Assembly: GCF_008119785.1 (NCBI RefSeq)
Contig: NZ_VSFA01000008.1
Coordinates: forward strand, 90,345 to 154,344
DNA: 64,000 nucleotides
Direction of reading: 5' to 3'
DNA from: Micromonospora sp. MP36
GTDB taxonomy: Bacteria; Actinomycetota; Actinomycetes; Mycobacteriales; Micromonosporaceae
How positions within the stretch are numbered: the first letter of the stretch is position 1; each line of letters opens with the position of its first letter. Of the stretch, positions 1 to 9,956 are shown one piece after another. The translations under genes and the position numbers were made by a program. The notes below the pieces were generated by a model. The model had not been told where the DNA came from. It ran no database searches and saw only the letters and a list, made by a program, of their open reading frames with translations.

Positions 1-2754
1 GCGGTGGACGGCCTGCTCGGCTGGCGGGTGGTCACCCTGCCGGACGGCTCGGTACGCGGCGAGGACCTGGCCGGCCGTACCGTCACCGTGGCCGCGGGGC
101 AGGAGCCGATCGCGGCGCTGGTGCTGCCCGGCGACGACCGGCCGCGGGCCGTCCTCAAGGGTTTCGTCCTGGTCGACCCGGACGGGGTGGTGTCGGCCGC
201 CGCCGGACCGCCGTCTAGCCGGGACTACACCACCGGCGCGGTCCCGCTGCCGGGACAGCAGTTCCTCGGCCACCTGCTGCCCCGGGACCCGGCCGGCTCC
301 ACCGCCCTGCGCGGGATGGACCGGGACACCGCCGCCGCGCTGTTCAAGGTGGCCCTCGACGAACGCCGCGTCGCGCTGGCCGAGAAGGCCGCGCGGGCCG
401 CCGCCCGGGCGGCGACCCGATCGGGGTTGGTCGCGGCCACGCAGGCCATCACCGGCCTTCCCGTCGCGGTCCCGGCGTCCCTGGTCGGCGCACCGGCCGG
501 CGCCTCCGGCTCCGCACCAGCCGCCGCGGTCGATGAAGGCGACGGGGACGCGCTGGTCGAGCTGGTCCGCTCGACGTTGCCGGCGGTCAGCCACGAAGCG
601 GTGCTGGCCGGGGTGGCCGGGGTGCTGCGCCTGGCCGCCCGGGTGCGCACCGACCTGGACGCGGTGACCGAGCGGCTGACCAGGTCGTTGGCCGCCCCGA
701 AGGCGGCGGCGCCGGCGGCCACCGCGACCGGACCCACCGACGAGCAGCTCAACCTGGCGCTGGACGGTTTGCGTGGCTCGGCCTACCGGGTGAGCACCTC
801 GACCCACGCCTTCACCCAGTTCCAGGCGTTCGCCGCCCAGCGGTCCGCCGCCACCGGGAGCGAACCCGCAGTACGGCTGCACCTCGACGGGCCGGCGCTG
901 CCGAACGCCCTGGACTGGTCGCGCGTGCTCGGCGGTGTCGCGGCCGTCGCCTACCGCGCCGTCGCGGCGGTCACGCCGGACGAACACCGGGAGACGCTGC
1001 GGGCCCTGCTCACCGAGCTGGACCGGCTCGACCTGAGCGCGGCGGCCGAGCCGGCCCGGTGGCGCCGGTTCACGCTGCACCTGCTCGACGGCGACCTGGA
1101 CAACCCCGACGGCACGCGCCGGTACGCCAGGCCGGGCATCCTGCCGCTGCCCGACGGGGCGTTCATCGCCGTGCTGGACTCCGGCGGCACGGCCACCGGC
1201 TACTCCTTCGACGCGCTCTACCACGACCCGGCCGGCGTGTTCGCCGTGCCCGAGCCGTACACGGTGCAGTCCTCGGCGCCGGTCGGTGACGAACGGCCGG
1301 CCGGCTGGCTGGCCGGCTTCCTCACCGAGTGGGCCGCGCGCGGTCCGCTGCCCTGGCGGCCGGAGGCGGCCGAGCAGTTCGCCGAGCTGACCGGCGTCAC
1401 CCCCACCGCCGCGAAGCTGGTGCTGGCCGGCCTGCCGTACGCGGACTCGGCGAACACCGTGCCGACCGAGCTGCGCCAGGCGCTCGGGGTCAAGCAGGTC
1501 GGCGAGGTCAAGCTGGCCTTCGGGATACTGAACGAGGCCAGCCCTGCCCTCCGGCGGGCCGTGGTCTCGGCGCTGCTGCCCGACGACCCGGCCCGGCTGT
1601 GGACCGACGGTCCGGACGTGGCCGCCGCCGCGGCGGTCTGGAACGCCGCCCTGGGCCGCCGGGTGGTCGTGCCCGAACAACTGCTCGCCGAAGCGGTGCG
1701 GGCGATCCGAACCGGCTGGGGCCCCGCGAAGGCGTTGCCGGCGCTGCTCGACCCGGCCCGTTCGGTCGAGCTGAGCACCGACCTGGCCTTCCACATCAGC
1801 GGTGACCGGGCCCGGCAGGTCGACGGCCGGGCAACGGGCTTCACCGGTGAGGTGCTGCGCTCTACGGTGGCCCTGGCGGCCTGGGTCGCCCACCACACGC
1901 CGGCCGGCGATCCGTGCCGGGCCGCGTTGCCGGCCGCGCTGGCCGTGCTCCGGGACCGGCTGGCCAACCCCGACCTGCTGCTCGACCTCGACCGGTGGGT
2001 CTCCCTGCCCGCGTTTCAGCAGGTGGCGGGCACCCCGTCGGAGACCGGCCCGGGCTGGGAACGGTACGGCGCCATCGTGCTGGCCACCTACGACAGCCAA
2101 CCGTCGCCCGCGCTGCGGCCGGACCTGCTCGACGCCGACGGGACGGACCCGTACCTGCCGGCGCTGCGGGCGGACGCGGCCAAGCCGTACCCGATGGAGG
2201 TGGCGCTGCGCCTGGTCCGCGACCCGCGGTTCGCGGCGCTGCTCGGCGACCCGGGGGAGCCGGACGGCGGCGCGCGGGCGGCGGACGGCACCTGGTGGCC
2301 GCAGGATCCGACCCGGTCGGTGCCCGACCTGGTCGCCGAGGCGGCCGAAGAACATGGCTTGGGCGCCGACGCGGCGGCGGTGTACCTGATGCTGCTGGCC
2401 ATGCCGGACCCCACCGACCGCAACACGGCGAAGTGGACCGGCTGGAAACCGGCCCGGCTGAAGGCGGCCCGCGCCGAACTGGCCGGCACCGACCTGGTCA
2501 TCGAGGCCAGCCGGTCCCGGGCCGGCCGGTCGCTGTTCCTGCCCGGCCCGTGGCTGGAGCGCGGCAGTGGGCAGGCGCCGATCGAGGGCTGGAAGGTCGC
2601 CCTGTTCGACCTCGCACCCGACGGCACGGCCGGGCTCGGCGTGACTGTGCCCTTCGAACCGGCCGCCGACCTCTACCGGCGGGCCTGGCAACGCCTCCGC
2701 GACGGCGACCGGCCCCGGCTCGACAACCTGCCCACCCGCGGCGCCCACCGCTGA
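1..2754 (+). CDS. large protein of unknown function, first gene of the MoxR/VWA operon (5' partial)
   Basis: The reading frame is open at the left edge, so the true start probably lies upstream, although a GTG at position 4 would give 916 residues. The protein is Ala/Leu/Arg-rich and soluble, with no signal peptide or membrane span that I can see. I recognise no catalytic motif. It is followed after about 107 bp by a MoxR ATPase, a DUF5682-VWA protein and a SWIM protein on the same strand. In the Escherichia coli yeh locus a very large DUF4132 protein (YehI) precedes YehL, so this gene may hold the equivalent place. That is inference from position only, since I could not verify homology. It is probably a scaffold or substrate-recognition partner of the MoxR machine. 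Confidence 0.6.
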   Translation, partial: AVDGLLGWRVVTLPDGSVRGEDLAGRTVTVAAGQEPIAALVLPGDDRPRAVLKGFVLVDPDGVVSAAAGPPSSRDYTTGAVPLPGQQFLGHLLPRDPAGSTALRGMDRDTAAALFKVALDERRVALAEKAARAAARAATRSGLVAATQAITGLPVAVPASLVGAPAGASGSAPAAAVDEGDGDALVELVRSTLPAVSHEAVLAGVAGVLRLAARVRTDLDAVTERLTRSLAAPKAAAPAATATGPTDEQLNLALDGLRGSAYRVSTSTHAFTQFQAFAAQRSAATGSEPAVRLHLDGPALPNALDWSRVLGGVAAVAYRAVAAVTPDEHRETLRALLTELDRLDLSAAAEPARWRRFTLHLLDGDLDNPDGTRRYARPGILPLPDGAFIAVLDSGGTATGYSFDALYHDPAGVFAVPEPYTVQSSAPVGDERPAGWLAGFLTEWAARGPLPWRPEAAEQFAELTGVTPTAAKLVLAGLPYADSANTVPTELRQALGVKQVGEVKLAFGILNEASPALRRAVVSALLPDDPARLWTDGPDVAAAAAVWNAALGRRVVVPEQLLAEAVRAIRTGWGPAKALPALLDPARSVELSTDLAFHISGDRARQVDGRATGFTGEVLRSTVALAAWVAHHTPAGDPCRAALPAALAVLRDRLANPDLLLDLDRWVSLPAFQQVAGTPSETGPGWERYGAIVLATYDSQPSPALRPDLLDADGTDPYLPALRADAAKPYPMEVALRLVRDPRFAALLGDPGEPDGGARAADGTWWPQDPTRSVPDLVAEAAEEHGLGADAAAVYLMLLAMPDPTDRNTAKWTGWKPARLKAARAELAGTDLVIEASRSRAGRSLFLPGPWLERGSGQAPIEGWKVALFDLAPDGTAGLGVTVPFEPAADLYRRAWQRLRDGDRPRLDNLPTRGAHR

Positions 2755-2861
2755 CCCCGACTGTGGTGTCCGCGGCGACCGCCCCGGTCGTCGCGGCACC
2801 GGCCGTCGCCGAACCCGGTGCCGAACACCCACCCGAACCAGACAGAAATCGAGGAACATCA

Positions 2862-4052
2862 GTGACCGTGACGGAACACGTCCGCCCCACCGCGGCGCCG
2901 GAGACCGCCGCCCAGGTCCTCTCCGCCGAACAGCGGTACGCCGACGAACTGGCCTTCCTGGCCGCGTACGACGACGGGGCCCGGCCGCCGGGCTGGGCGC
3001 TGACCCCGCGCGCCGTGGTCACCTTCATCCAGGGCAGCAACGGCGAGGCGTTGCAGCTGCCCGCCGACCGGCGCACCGGCCCGGACGGCACCGAACTGCC
3101 GGCCAGCATGACCATCCCGCCGAAGTTCGTCGGTGAGCGGAGCCTGGTCGAACGGTGCGTGGTCACCCTCGCCGGTGAGCGGGGCCTGCTGCTGGTCGGC
3201 GAGCCCGGTACCGCCAAGTCCATGCTGTCCGAGCTGCTGGCCGCCGCGGTCTGCGGTACCAGCGCGCTGACCGTGCAGGGCACCGCCGGCACCACCGAGG
3301 ACGCCTTCCGGTACGGCTGGAACTACGCCCTGCTGCTCGCCCAGGGCCCGACCCCGCAGGCGCTGGTCGACTCGCCGGTGCTGACCGCGATGCGTACCGG
3401 CCGGGTGGCCCGGATCGAGGAGGTCACCCGCTGCCTGCCCGAGGTGCAGGACGCGCTGGTGTCCATCCTGTCCGACCGGCGGATGAACGTGCCGGAGCTG
3501 AGCGGCACCGAGGACGGCCTGATCCGCGCGGTGCCCGGGTTCACCGTGATCGCCACCGCCAACCTGCGGGACCGCGGCGTGTCGGAGATGTCCTCAGCGC
3601 TCAAGCGTCGGTTCAACTTCGAGACCATCCACCCGATCTCGGACGCGGACACCGAGACCGACCTGGTCCGCCGGCAGGCCACTGCCGCCGTGCAGCGCGC
3701 CGGCGCGGCCTACCGGGTGGACGACGCGGTGCTGGACGCCCTGGTCACGGTGTTCCGCGACCTGCGTTCCGGCCGGTCGGGCGAGGGCTGGGACGTGGAA
3801 CGGCCGGGCACGGTCATGTCCACGGCCGAGGCGGTGCAGGTGGCGGTGTCGCTCGGCCTGGCCGCCGCGTACCTGCCCGGCGGGGACGCGCTCGACCTGG
3901 TGCCCGGGCACCTGCTCGGCGTGGTCCGCAAGGACGACCCGAACGACCACGCCCGGCTGCTCGGCTACTGGGACGGCCCGGTCCGCCGCCGCGCTGAGGA
4001 CGGCTCGGCGATGTGGCGCCGGCTGTGGGACCTGCGGGAGAACCTGAGGTGA
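2862..4052 (+). CDS. MoxR-family AAA+ ATPase (YehL-like)
   Basis: A 396-residue AAA+ ATPase. Walker A is GEPGTAKS at about residues 113-120. A Walker B-type acidic pair lies in RIEEVTR, and a sensor-1 region in ATANLRDRG is followed by the arginine-rich KRRFNFE segment, as in the MoxR clade. The GTG start has GAGGAAC about 5 bases upstream. MoxR ATPases act as chaperones that remodel or metal-load protein partners together with VWA-domain proteins, and a VWA protein is encoded immediately downstream with a 4-bp GTGA overlap. Operon order matches YehL of the E. coli yeh cluster. The substrate is unknown. Confidence 0.88.
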   Translation: MTVTEHVRPTAAPETAAQVLSAEQRYADELAFLAAYDDGARPPGWALTPRAVVTFIQGSNGEALQLPADRRTGPDGTELPASMTIPPKFVGERSLVERCVVTLAGERGLLLVGEPGTAKSMLSELLAAAVCGTSALTVQGTAGTTEDAFRYGWNYALLLAQGPTPQALVDSPVLTAMRTGRVARIEEVTRCLPEVQDALVSILSDRRMNVPELSGTEDGLIRAVPGFTVIATANLRDRGVSEMSSALKRRFNFETIHPISDADTETDLVRRQATAAVQRAGAAYRVDDAVLDALVTVFRDLRSGRSGEGWDVERPGTVMSTAEAVQVAVSLGLAAAYLPGGDALDLVPGHLLGVVRKDDPNDHARLLGYWDGPVRRRAEDGSAMWRRLWDLRENLR

Positions 4053-7000
4053 CGACCCTCTCCAGCACGTCGACCGGTGCGGCCCCGCCGACCGTCGACC
4101 CGGCCGGCCCGTCGACGGCCGATTCGGCGATGGCCGACCCCCGAGCCGTGGTCGACGCGCTCGCCGGTTCGGTCCGGCCGTACCTGATCGGGGTACGGCA
4201 TCACAGCCCGGCCCTCGCGGCGGTGATCCCGGCACTGCTGGACGCCGCCGGGGCCGAGGTGGTCTGCATCGAGCTGCCGGCCGACTTCCAGAGCTGGCTG
4301 CCGTACCTGTCCGACCCGGCCGCCCGGGCCCCGCTGGCCCTGGTCGGCAGCCACGGCACGGACGGGCCGATGGGCTTCTACCCGTTCGCCGACTTCTCCC
4401 CGGAACTGGCCGCGATCCGCTGGGCCCGGCAGCGCGGCGTCGAGGTGGTCTGCTGCGACCTGCCGCTGGCCGACCCCGGCTGGACCGCCGGCACCACCGA
4501 CTCCGACCCGACCGCCGATCCCGACCCGGACGCCGGTGCGCCGGTGCCCGGCCTGCGCCGCTCCGGCTACGCCGCCGCGCTCAGCGCCAGCGGCACCGGC
4601 CGGGACGGCGACGACCTGTGGGACCGGGTCGTCGAGGTACGCGCCCCGGGCTGCCCACCCGAGGCGGTCCGCCGGGCCGCCCTCGGCGTCGGCTGGGCGA
4701 TGCGCACCGACAGCGCCAGCGAGCACGGCGTACCGGCCCGGGACCTGGCCCGCGAGCGACACATGCGCCGGGTGCTGGCCGAGGCCGGCGCGGACGGCCG
4801 GCGGGTCGCCGCCGTCGTCGGCGCCTTCCATGCCCCGGCCCTGCTCGCCGCCCCGCCGGCCGGCACCGGCGACGACCCGGCCCGGACGGCCGGCGGTGCC
4901 ACCCCGGAGTCCACTACGGACAACGGCAGGGCTCCGACGCCCGCCCCGGTCGGCGACGCTCGGGCGTCGACCGCCGACGTCGCTGCCGCGTCCACCCGTT
5001 CCGGCGCCGCATCGAACGCTCCGGTCCGGTCCGTGACGACCCGGCCCGGGCCGGCCACCAACGGGGGCGGCACGGCGGTCACCTCGCTGGTGCCGTACGC
5101 GTTCGACCTGCTCGACTCCCGGTCCGGCTACCCGGCCGGGATCCGCGACCCGCGCTGGCAGCAGTCCGTCTTCACCGCCGCCGGCGACCCGGAACGGATC
5201 CGGGCCGCCGCCGCCCGGGCGGTCACCGACCTGTGCCGGGAACTCCGCTCGGCCGGTCACACCGCCGGCACCGGCGAGGCCGCCGAGGCGGTACGGCTGG
5301 CCGGCGACCTGGCCCGGCTGCGGGACCTGCCCGCCCCCGGCCGAGGCGAGGTGCTGGAGGCGGTGACCACCGTGCTCGGCCAGGGTGAACTGCTCGGCCG
5401 CGGCCGTGCACTGGCCAAGGCGCTGGAGACCGTACTGGTCGGCGCCGAGCGGGGCCGCGTCGCCCCCGGTACGCCGCGGTCCGGGCTCGGCCCCGCCGTC
5501 GAGGCGGAACTGACCGCGCTGCGGCTGCCCAACCCGGACAACCCGAAGCCCCGCGAGGTCCGGCTGGACCCGCTGCGCACCGAACTGGACGGGCGGCGGG
5601 AGATCCTCCTGCAACGCCTGCAGGTCTGCGGCGTCGGCTACGGCGAGCCGATCGCGGTGTCCGGCACCGGCGACGGTGCCGCCCTGACCACCCGCTGGCA
5701 ACTGGCCTGGACGCCGTCCGTGGCGGCCCGGCTGGACCTGGTCGGCGTACGCGGGGTGACCGCGGCGCTGGCCGCCGCCGGCACCCTGCGGGAGCGGTTC
5801 CGCCGGGAGGCCGCCGACGGCGGCCCCACCGCCGCGCAGCTGCTCACCGGGCTACGCGACGCCGCCCGCTGCGACCTGCCCGAGCTGGTCACCGACCGGC
5901 TCGAACTGGCCGCCGCGGTGCTGCCGGGCACCGGCACACTGCCCGAACTGCTGGCCGCACTGGACCTGCTGGAGGCACTGCGCCGGGAACACCTGCCCGG
6001 CACCACCGCCGACGGCCGGGCCCGGGCAGCCGAGCTGGCCGTCGTGCTACTGGACGCCGCGATCCGCGGGCTGCCCGGCCTGGCCGGCAGCGACTCCGCC
6101 GCCGACGGCGCCGCGCTGGTCGACCTCGCGGTCCGGGCCGGCGAGGACCGGATCGGCCTGCGCCTGGACGAGGCCCTCGGCTACCTGGCCCGGGCCGGTT
6201 CGCCGCTGATCCAGGGCGCCGCCTTGGCCGCCCGGGTGTTGCTCGACCTGACCGATCTGCAGACCCTGGGCACCCGGGTGGCCGGCTGGATCGACGCGGC
6301 GACCGGACCGGACACCCGGCGGCACCTGCACCGGCTGCTCGGTGGTCTGCTCACCGCGGCCCACCCGCTGCTGCAGTCCGCCCCGGCCGCACTGGACCCG
6401 CTGCTGGAGCGGATCGAGCGGCTCACCGACACCGAGTTCCTGGACCGGCTGCCGGCGCTGCGCGGCGGGTTCGACGTGCTCACCCCGGCGGCCCGGGAGC
6501 GGCTGCTGCACACCGTCGCCGAACGGCTGGGCGACCGGCTCGATCTGGCCCTGTCCGCCCCGCCCGAGCTGCTGGCCCGCTGGGCCGCCGCCGACGCGGC
6601 CGGCCGGGCCGCCCTGCTCGCCCGCGGCATCCCGATCCCGGGCACGCCCACCGGCTCCGTCGACCCCCCCGCCGGCACCGCACCCGGGCCGGACACGCCG
6701 GACGCCCGGCTCACTCCCACGGACCGGTGGCGGCTGCTGCTCGGCCGCCAACCCGACCGGTTGCCGACCGACGCCCGCCGCTACGCCCGCGCCCTCGACG
6801 AGCTGTACGGGGCGGGCCAGGGCGAGGGCGTCACCGACTTCGGCCAGGCGGCCGGCGGCGGCCAGGAAGCCTCCTTCCCGACCGCCCGCGAGTGGGCCGA
6901 CGAACTCGAAGCGCTGTTCGGCACCGCGGTACGCGAGGAGGTCATCGCCCGGGCCGCCGAGAGCGGCCGCGCCGACGTGCTCACCGAGCTCGACCCGGCC

Positions 7001-7819
7001 GCGGTACGCCCCTCAATGGAACTGCTGACCTCGGTGCTGTCGCTGGCCGGTGGCCTGCCCGAGGGACAGCTGGCCAAACTACGGCCCCTGGTCCGGCGGC
7101 TGGTCGAGGAGCTGACCAAACAGCTGGCCAACCAGGTGCGCCCGGCGCTGACCGGGCTGACCAACCCGCGTCCGTCCCGCCGTCCCGGCGGCCGGATCAA
7201 CCTCGCCCGTACCCTGCGGGCGAACCTGGCGCACACCCAGCGACTCAGCGACGGCCGGACGGTGGTAGTGCCGCAACGCCCCGTCTTCAACACCCGGACC
7301 CGCCAGGAGGCCGACTGGCGGCTGGTACTGGTGGTCGACGTGTCCGGCTCGATGGAGGCGTCAGTGGTGTGGTCGGCGTTGACCGCCGCCGTACTGGCCG
7401 GGGTGCCCACCCTGTCCACCCACTTCCTCGCCTTCTCCACCGAAGTGGTCGACCTGACCGACCGGGTCGACGACCCGCTGTCGCTGCTGCTGGAAGTCCG
7501 CGTCGGCGGCGGCACGCACATCGCCGCCGGACTGGCCCACGCCCGCTCGCTGGTGACCGTGCCGAGCCGCACCATCGTCGCCGTGGTCAGCGACTTCGAG
7601 GAGGGCTACCCGCTGGCCGGGCTGCTCGGCGAGGTCCGCACACTGGCCAGCTCCGGCGTGCATCTGCTCGGCTGCGCCGCGCTGAACGACAAGGGAGTGC
7701 CCTGCTACTCGGTACCGGTCGCCGAGCAGCTCGTCGCGGCCGGGATGCCGGTCGCCGCTCTCAGCCCGCTCGAACTCGCCCGCTGGGTGGGCGACCGCGT
7801 ACGCGGAGGATCACGTTGA
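4049..7819 (+). CDS. DUF5682-VWA fusion protein (YehM-YehP-like)
   Basis: A 1256-residue protein starting at a GTG that overlaps the MoxR stop codon. The N-terminal half, with YLIGVRHHSPA near residue 45, resembles DUF5682 (YehM type). A low-complexity Ala/Thr/Pro linker at about 275-340 interrupts it. The C-terminal part, about 1085-1256, is a von Willebrand factor A domain with an intact MIDAS: DVSGSM with Asp1097, a Thr in GGGTH and an Asp in VSDFEEG. VWA domains coordinate a divalent metal and bind partner proteins, and they typically pair with MoxR ATPases. In E. coli these two modules are separate genes, yehM and yehP; here they are one polypeptide. It overlaps the next gene by 4 bp. 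Confidence 0.82.
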   Translation: MTTLSSTSTGAAPPTVDPAGPSTADSAMADPRAVVDALAGSVRPYLIGVRHHSPALAAVIPALLDAAGAEVVCIELPADFQSWLPYLSDPAARAPLALVGSHGTDGPMGFYPFADFSPELAAIRWARQRGVEVVCCDLPLADPGWTAGTTDSDPTADPDPDAGAPVPGLRRSGYAAALSASGTGRDGDDLWDRVVEVRAPGCPPEAVRRAALGVGWAMRTDSASEHGVPARDLARERHMRRVLAEAGADGRRVAAVVGAFHAPALLAAPPAGTGDDPARTAGGATPESTTDNGRAPTPAPVGDARASTADVAAASTRSGAASNAPVRSVTTRPGPATNGGGTAVTSLVPYAFDLLDSRSGYPAGIRDPRWQQSVFTAAGDPERIRAAAARAVTDLCRELRSAGHTAGTGEAAEAVRLAGDLARLRDLPAPGRGEVLEAVTTVLGQGELLGRGRALAKALETVLVGAERGRVAPGTPRSGLGPAVEAELTALRLPNPDNPKPREVRLDPLRTELDGRREILLQRLQVCGVGYGEPIAVSGTGDGAALTTRWQLAWTPSVAARLDLVGVRGVTAALAAAGTLRERFRREAADGGPTAAQLLTGLRDAARCDLPELVTDRLELAAAVLPGTGTLPELLAALDLLEALRREHLPGTTADGRARAAELAVVLLDAAIRGLPGLAGSDSAADGAALVDLAVRAGEDRIGLRLDEALGYLARAGSPLIQGAALAARVLLDLTDLQTLGTRVAGWIDAATGPDTRRHLHRLLGGLLTAAHPLLQSAPAALDPLLERIERLTDTEFLDRLPALRGGFDVLTPAARERLLHTVAERLGDRLDLALSAPPELLARWAAADAAGRAALLARGIPIPGTPTGSVDPPAGTAPGPDTPDARLTPTDRWRLLLGRQPDRLPTDARRYARALDELYGAGQGEGVTDFGQAAGGGQEASFPTAREWADELEALFGTAVREEVIARAAESGRADVLTELDPAAVRPSMELLTSVLSLAGGLPEGQLAKLRPLVRRLVEELTKQLANQVRPALTGLTNPRPSRRPGGRINLARTLRANLAHTQRLSDGRTVVVPQRPVFNTRTRQEADWRLVLVVDVSGSMEASVVWSALTAAVLAGVPTLSTHFLAFSTEVVDLTDRVDDPLSLLLEVRVGGGTHIAAGLAHARSLVTVPSRTIVAVVSDFEEGYPLAGLLGEVRTLASSGVHLLGCAALNDKGVPCYSVPVAEQLVAAGMPVAALSPLELARWVGDRVRGGSR

Positions 7820-9780
7820 CGGACCGCACACCCACCGCCGCAGACACCGACCGGCTGCCGCCGGTACTGCCGGGCGTCACCGCCGCGGCAGTGGCGGCCC
7901 TGCCACCCCGCCTGCACAAGCGGCTGGACGCCACCGTCGAACGACTGGCCGGGACACCCGTCGGCCGGGTCGACGGCGGCGTGTCAATCGACTGCGGCCC
8001 CGAGGCCCTGGTCACCCTGACACCCGGACCGACCGGCGCGGTCACCGACCCGCACCAGGCACGGTGCAGCTGCCTGCTGGCGCCCCGCTGCCTGCACCGG
8101 ACCGCCGTCCTCGTCGCCTGCCCGATCGCCGACCCGGCCACCCACCCCGACCCGGCGTCCACCACCGCCGTACCGCCCACTTCGGACGGCACCGGCGCGG
8201 CCACCGGGCGTACCGGAAGGACCGGGCGGACCCCGGCTGGCGCGGCCGCCGGTCGTACCGGCCAGAACACGGCACCGACGAAGGCACAACGCGCCGCCGC
8301 CAGCGCGCTGTGGCGGGCAGCCGCCGCGGTCCTCGCGGCCGGCGTGCCGGCCGCCGGCGCGGTCCCCCAGGCCGAACTGCTGCGCGCCGCACACAGCGCC
8401 CGACTGGCCGGCCTGCCGAGGGCCGAAAGCGCCGCGCTGCGCACGGTACGTGGCCTGCGCGCCCACCGCGAACGACAGACCGGCCACCGGCTGGCCGAGC
8501 TGGTCGAGGTGCTGCACGACCTGCTGTACGTGGCCGGCCGGCTGGCCGCCGGCGATCCCGACCCGGCGCTGGTCGGCACCCTCCGGCGGACCTACCAGCC
8601 GGACGGCGCCCTGGAGGTGTACGGCGTCTGCCGGGAACCGGTGATCAGCGCGACCGGGTACGCCGGGGTCGTCACCCACCTGATCGCCGCCGACGGACGC
8701 CAACTCTCCTTCGGCGACGTGAAACCGGGCGGCCCCGACCGGGCACGGGACTGCGCCCGGGCGGTCACCGAGATGGGCGCGGTCGCGGTCAACCACGCGG
8801 TGCTGGCCCGCGGCGGCCTGCGGATCACCGGCACCACCGTCTCCCCCGACGGCCGGCTCGGTGCCGGCAAGGGGGTCCGGGCCACCCCGCTCACCACGAC
8901 CGACTGGTCCACCGGACCGCGGGCAGAACTGTTCGCCCGCCCGCTCGCCGAGGTGGTCACCGCCCAACTCGCCGCCGACGACCCGGAGGACCCGGCCCGG
9001 GCCGGCACCGCGCTGGTCGGCTGTGACCTGATGGTGATCGGCGCCGCCGGCGACCAGGTGCTGGCCCGCGAACTGGCCCCCGCCGCCGACGCCGGAGCGG
9101 ACCCCCCGCCGGTGCCGGATGGCCCGATGATCCGGCTGGTGCCGGCCAACTCCCACCCAGCGCTGGCCCACGTGGCCAACCTGCGGCGGCTCGCCTCCTG
9201 GCCGGGCCTGCGGATCCGGGTAGTCGGCCGGCTGGACCCGGACCGGGCCAGCACGCTGCACCCGCTCGCGGTCGGCGCGGTGCCCGGTGCCGCCGAGACC
9301 CTGCGGCTGCCGGCAGACTGGCACGGCCGAGCGGACCTCGGCTACGACCAGATCCAGGGCAGCCACCTACCGCCGCGCGATTCGGCCACGATGACCGAAC
9401 CGGTGCTCGCCGTCAGCGCCGACGCGGTGGCGGAGTCCCCACTGTGGCGGGTCCGCCGGCTGGTGGAGCTGGCCGTCTCCGGCGGTCGCCGCGCCGTCGG
9501 TGAGGCGGCCCGCGGCGAGGGCGCCGGGCTGGCTGGTCCGCTGCGTCGCGCCGGGTTCACCACCGCCGCCGCGGTGACCGCCGCACTCGCCGACGAGGCC
9601 GACCGGCGGGGCCGGGACGCGTTCGGCCGGCTCACCGATCCCGGCCCGGACCGGTACGCCTGGGCCTGGCTCGCCGCGACCGCCCACCTCGCCGCCACCG
9701 AGCGGGAGCTGATCCGATCCTCCTGGACCGCCCCAGACCTGCCGGAACCGGCGGCGACTGAGCTCCGGGTCGGTGGGTAG
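7816..9780 (+). CDS. SWIM zinc-finger protein (YehQ-like)
   Basis: A 654-residue protein with a TTG start, preceded by GGAGGA at 7805-7810 and overlapping the DUF5682-VWA stop. Near the N-terminus it carries a SWIM-type zinc ligand set, Cys84-x-Cys86-x5-Cys92-x-His94. The next 80 or so residues are a Pro/Thr/Gly-rich linker, and the rest has no motif I can name. SWIM domains mediate protein or nucleic-acid contacts. Position and domain match YehQ in the yehL-M-P-Q cluster. Tight coupling implies one polycistronic message for the whole set, ended by the hairpin just downstream. Confidence 0.78.
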   Translation: MTDRTPTAADTDRLPPVLPGVTAAAVAALPPRLHKRLDATVERLAGTPVGRVDGGVSIDCGPEALVTLTPGPTGAVTDPHQARCSCLLAPRCLHRTAVLVACPIADPATHPDPASTTAVPPTSDGTGAATGRTGRTGRTPAGAAAGRTGQNTAPTKAQRAAASALWRAAAAVLAAGVPAAGAVPQAELLRAAHSARLAGLPRAESAALRTVRGLRAHRERQTGHRLAELVEVLHDLLYVAGRLAAGDPDPALVGTLRRTYQPDGALEVYGVCREPVISATGYAGVVTHLIAADGRQLSFGDVKPGGPDRARDCARAVTEMGAVAVNHAVLARGGLRITGTTVSPDGRLGAGKGVRATPLTTTDWSTGPRAELFARPLAEVVTAQLAADDPEDPARAGTALVGCDLMVIGAAGDQVLARELAPAADAGADPPPVPDGPMIRLVPANSHPALAHVANLRRLASWPGLRIRVVGRLDPDRASTLHPLAVGAVPGAAETLRLPADWHGRADLGYDQIQGSHLPPRDSATMTEPVLAVSADAVAESPLWRVRRLVELAVSGGRRAVGEAARGEGAGLAGPLRRAGFTTAAAVTAALADEADRRGRDAFGRLTDPGPDRYAWAWLAATAHLAATERELIRSSWTAPDLPEPAATELRVGG

Positions 9781-9821
9781 CAGGCCAGGGCGCAAAACGT
9801 GGCCCGGACCACCTGCGCCCC

Positions 9822-9851
9822 GGCGCCCGCCCGAACTCCCGGGCGGGCGCC
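9822..9851. terminator. strong GC-rich hairpin between convergent genes
   Basis: A perfect 12-bp inverted repeat with arms 9822-9833 and 9840-9851 and a 6-base loop, about 40 bp after the SWIM gene stop. It is followed by a run of C and no T tract, the usual form in high-GC actinomycetes. It can end transcription from both the operon on the left and the leftward gene on the right. Confidence 0.65.
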
Positions 9852-9956
9852 GCCCCCCCCACGATGGCCGCCCGGCGGGTTCGCGTGGTGGTGGCCCGGG
9901 CGCCAACTCCCGGTCAAGTTTGGTGAGCTACCGAGGTCGTGAGTCGCCGGGTGCCG

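Noticed and set aside
3965..5701. 578-codon frame opposite the DUF5682-VWA gene
   Set aside because: Antisense shadow of a gene with strong domain evidence.
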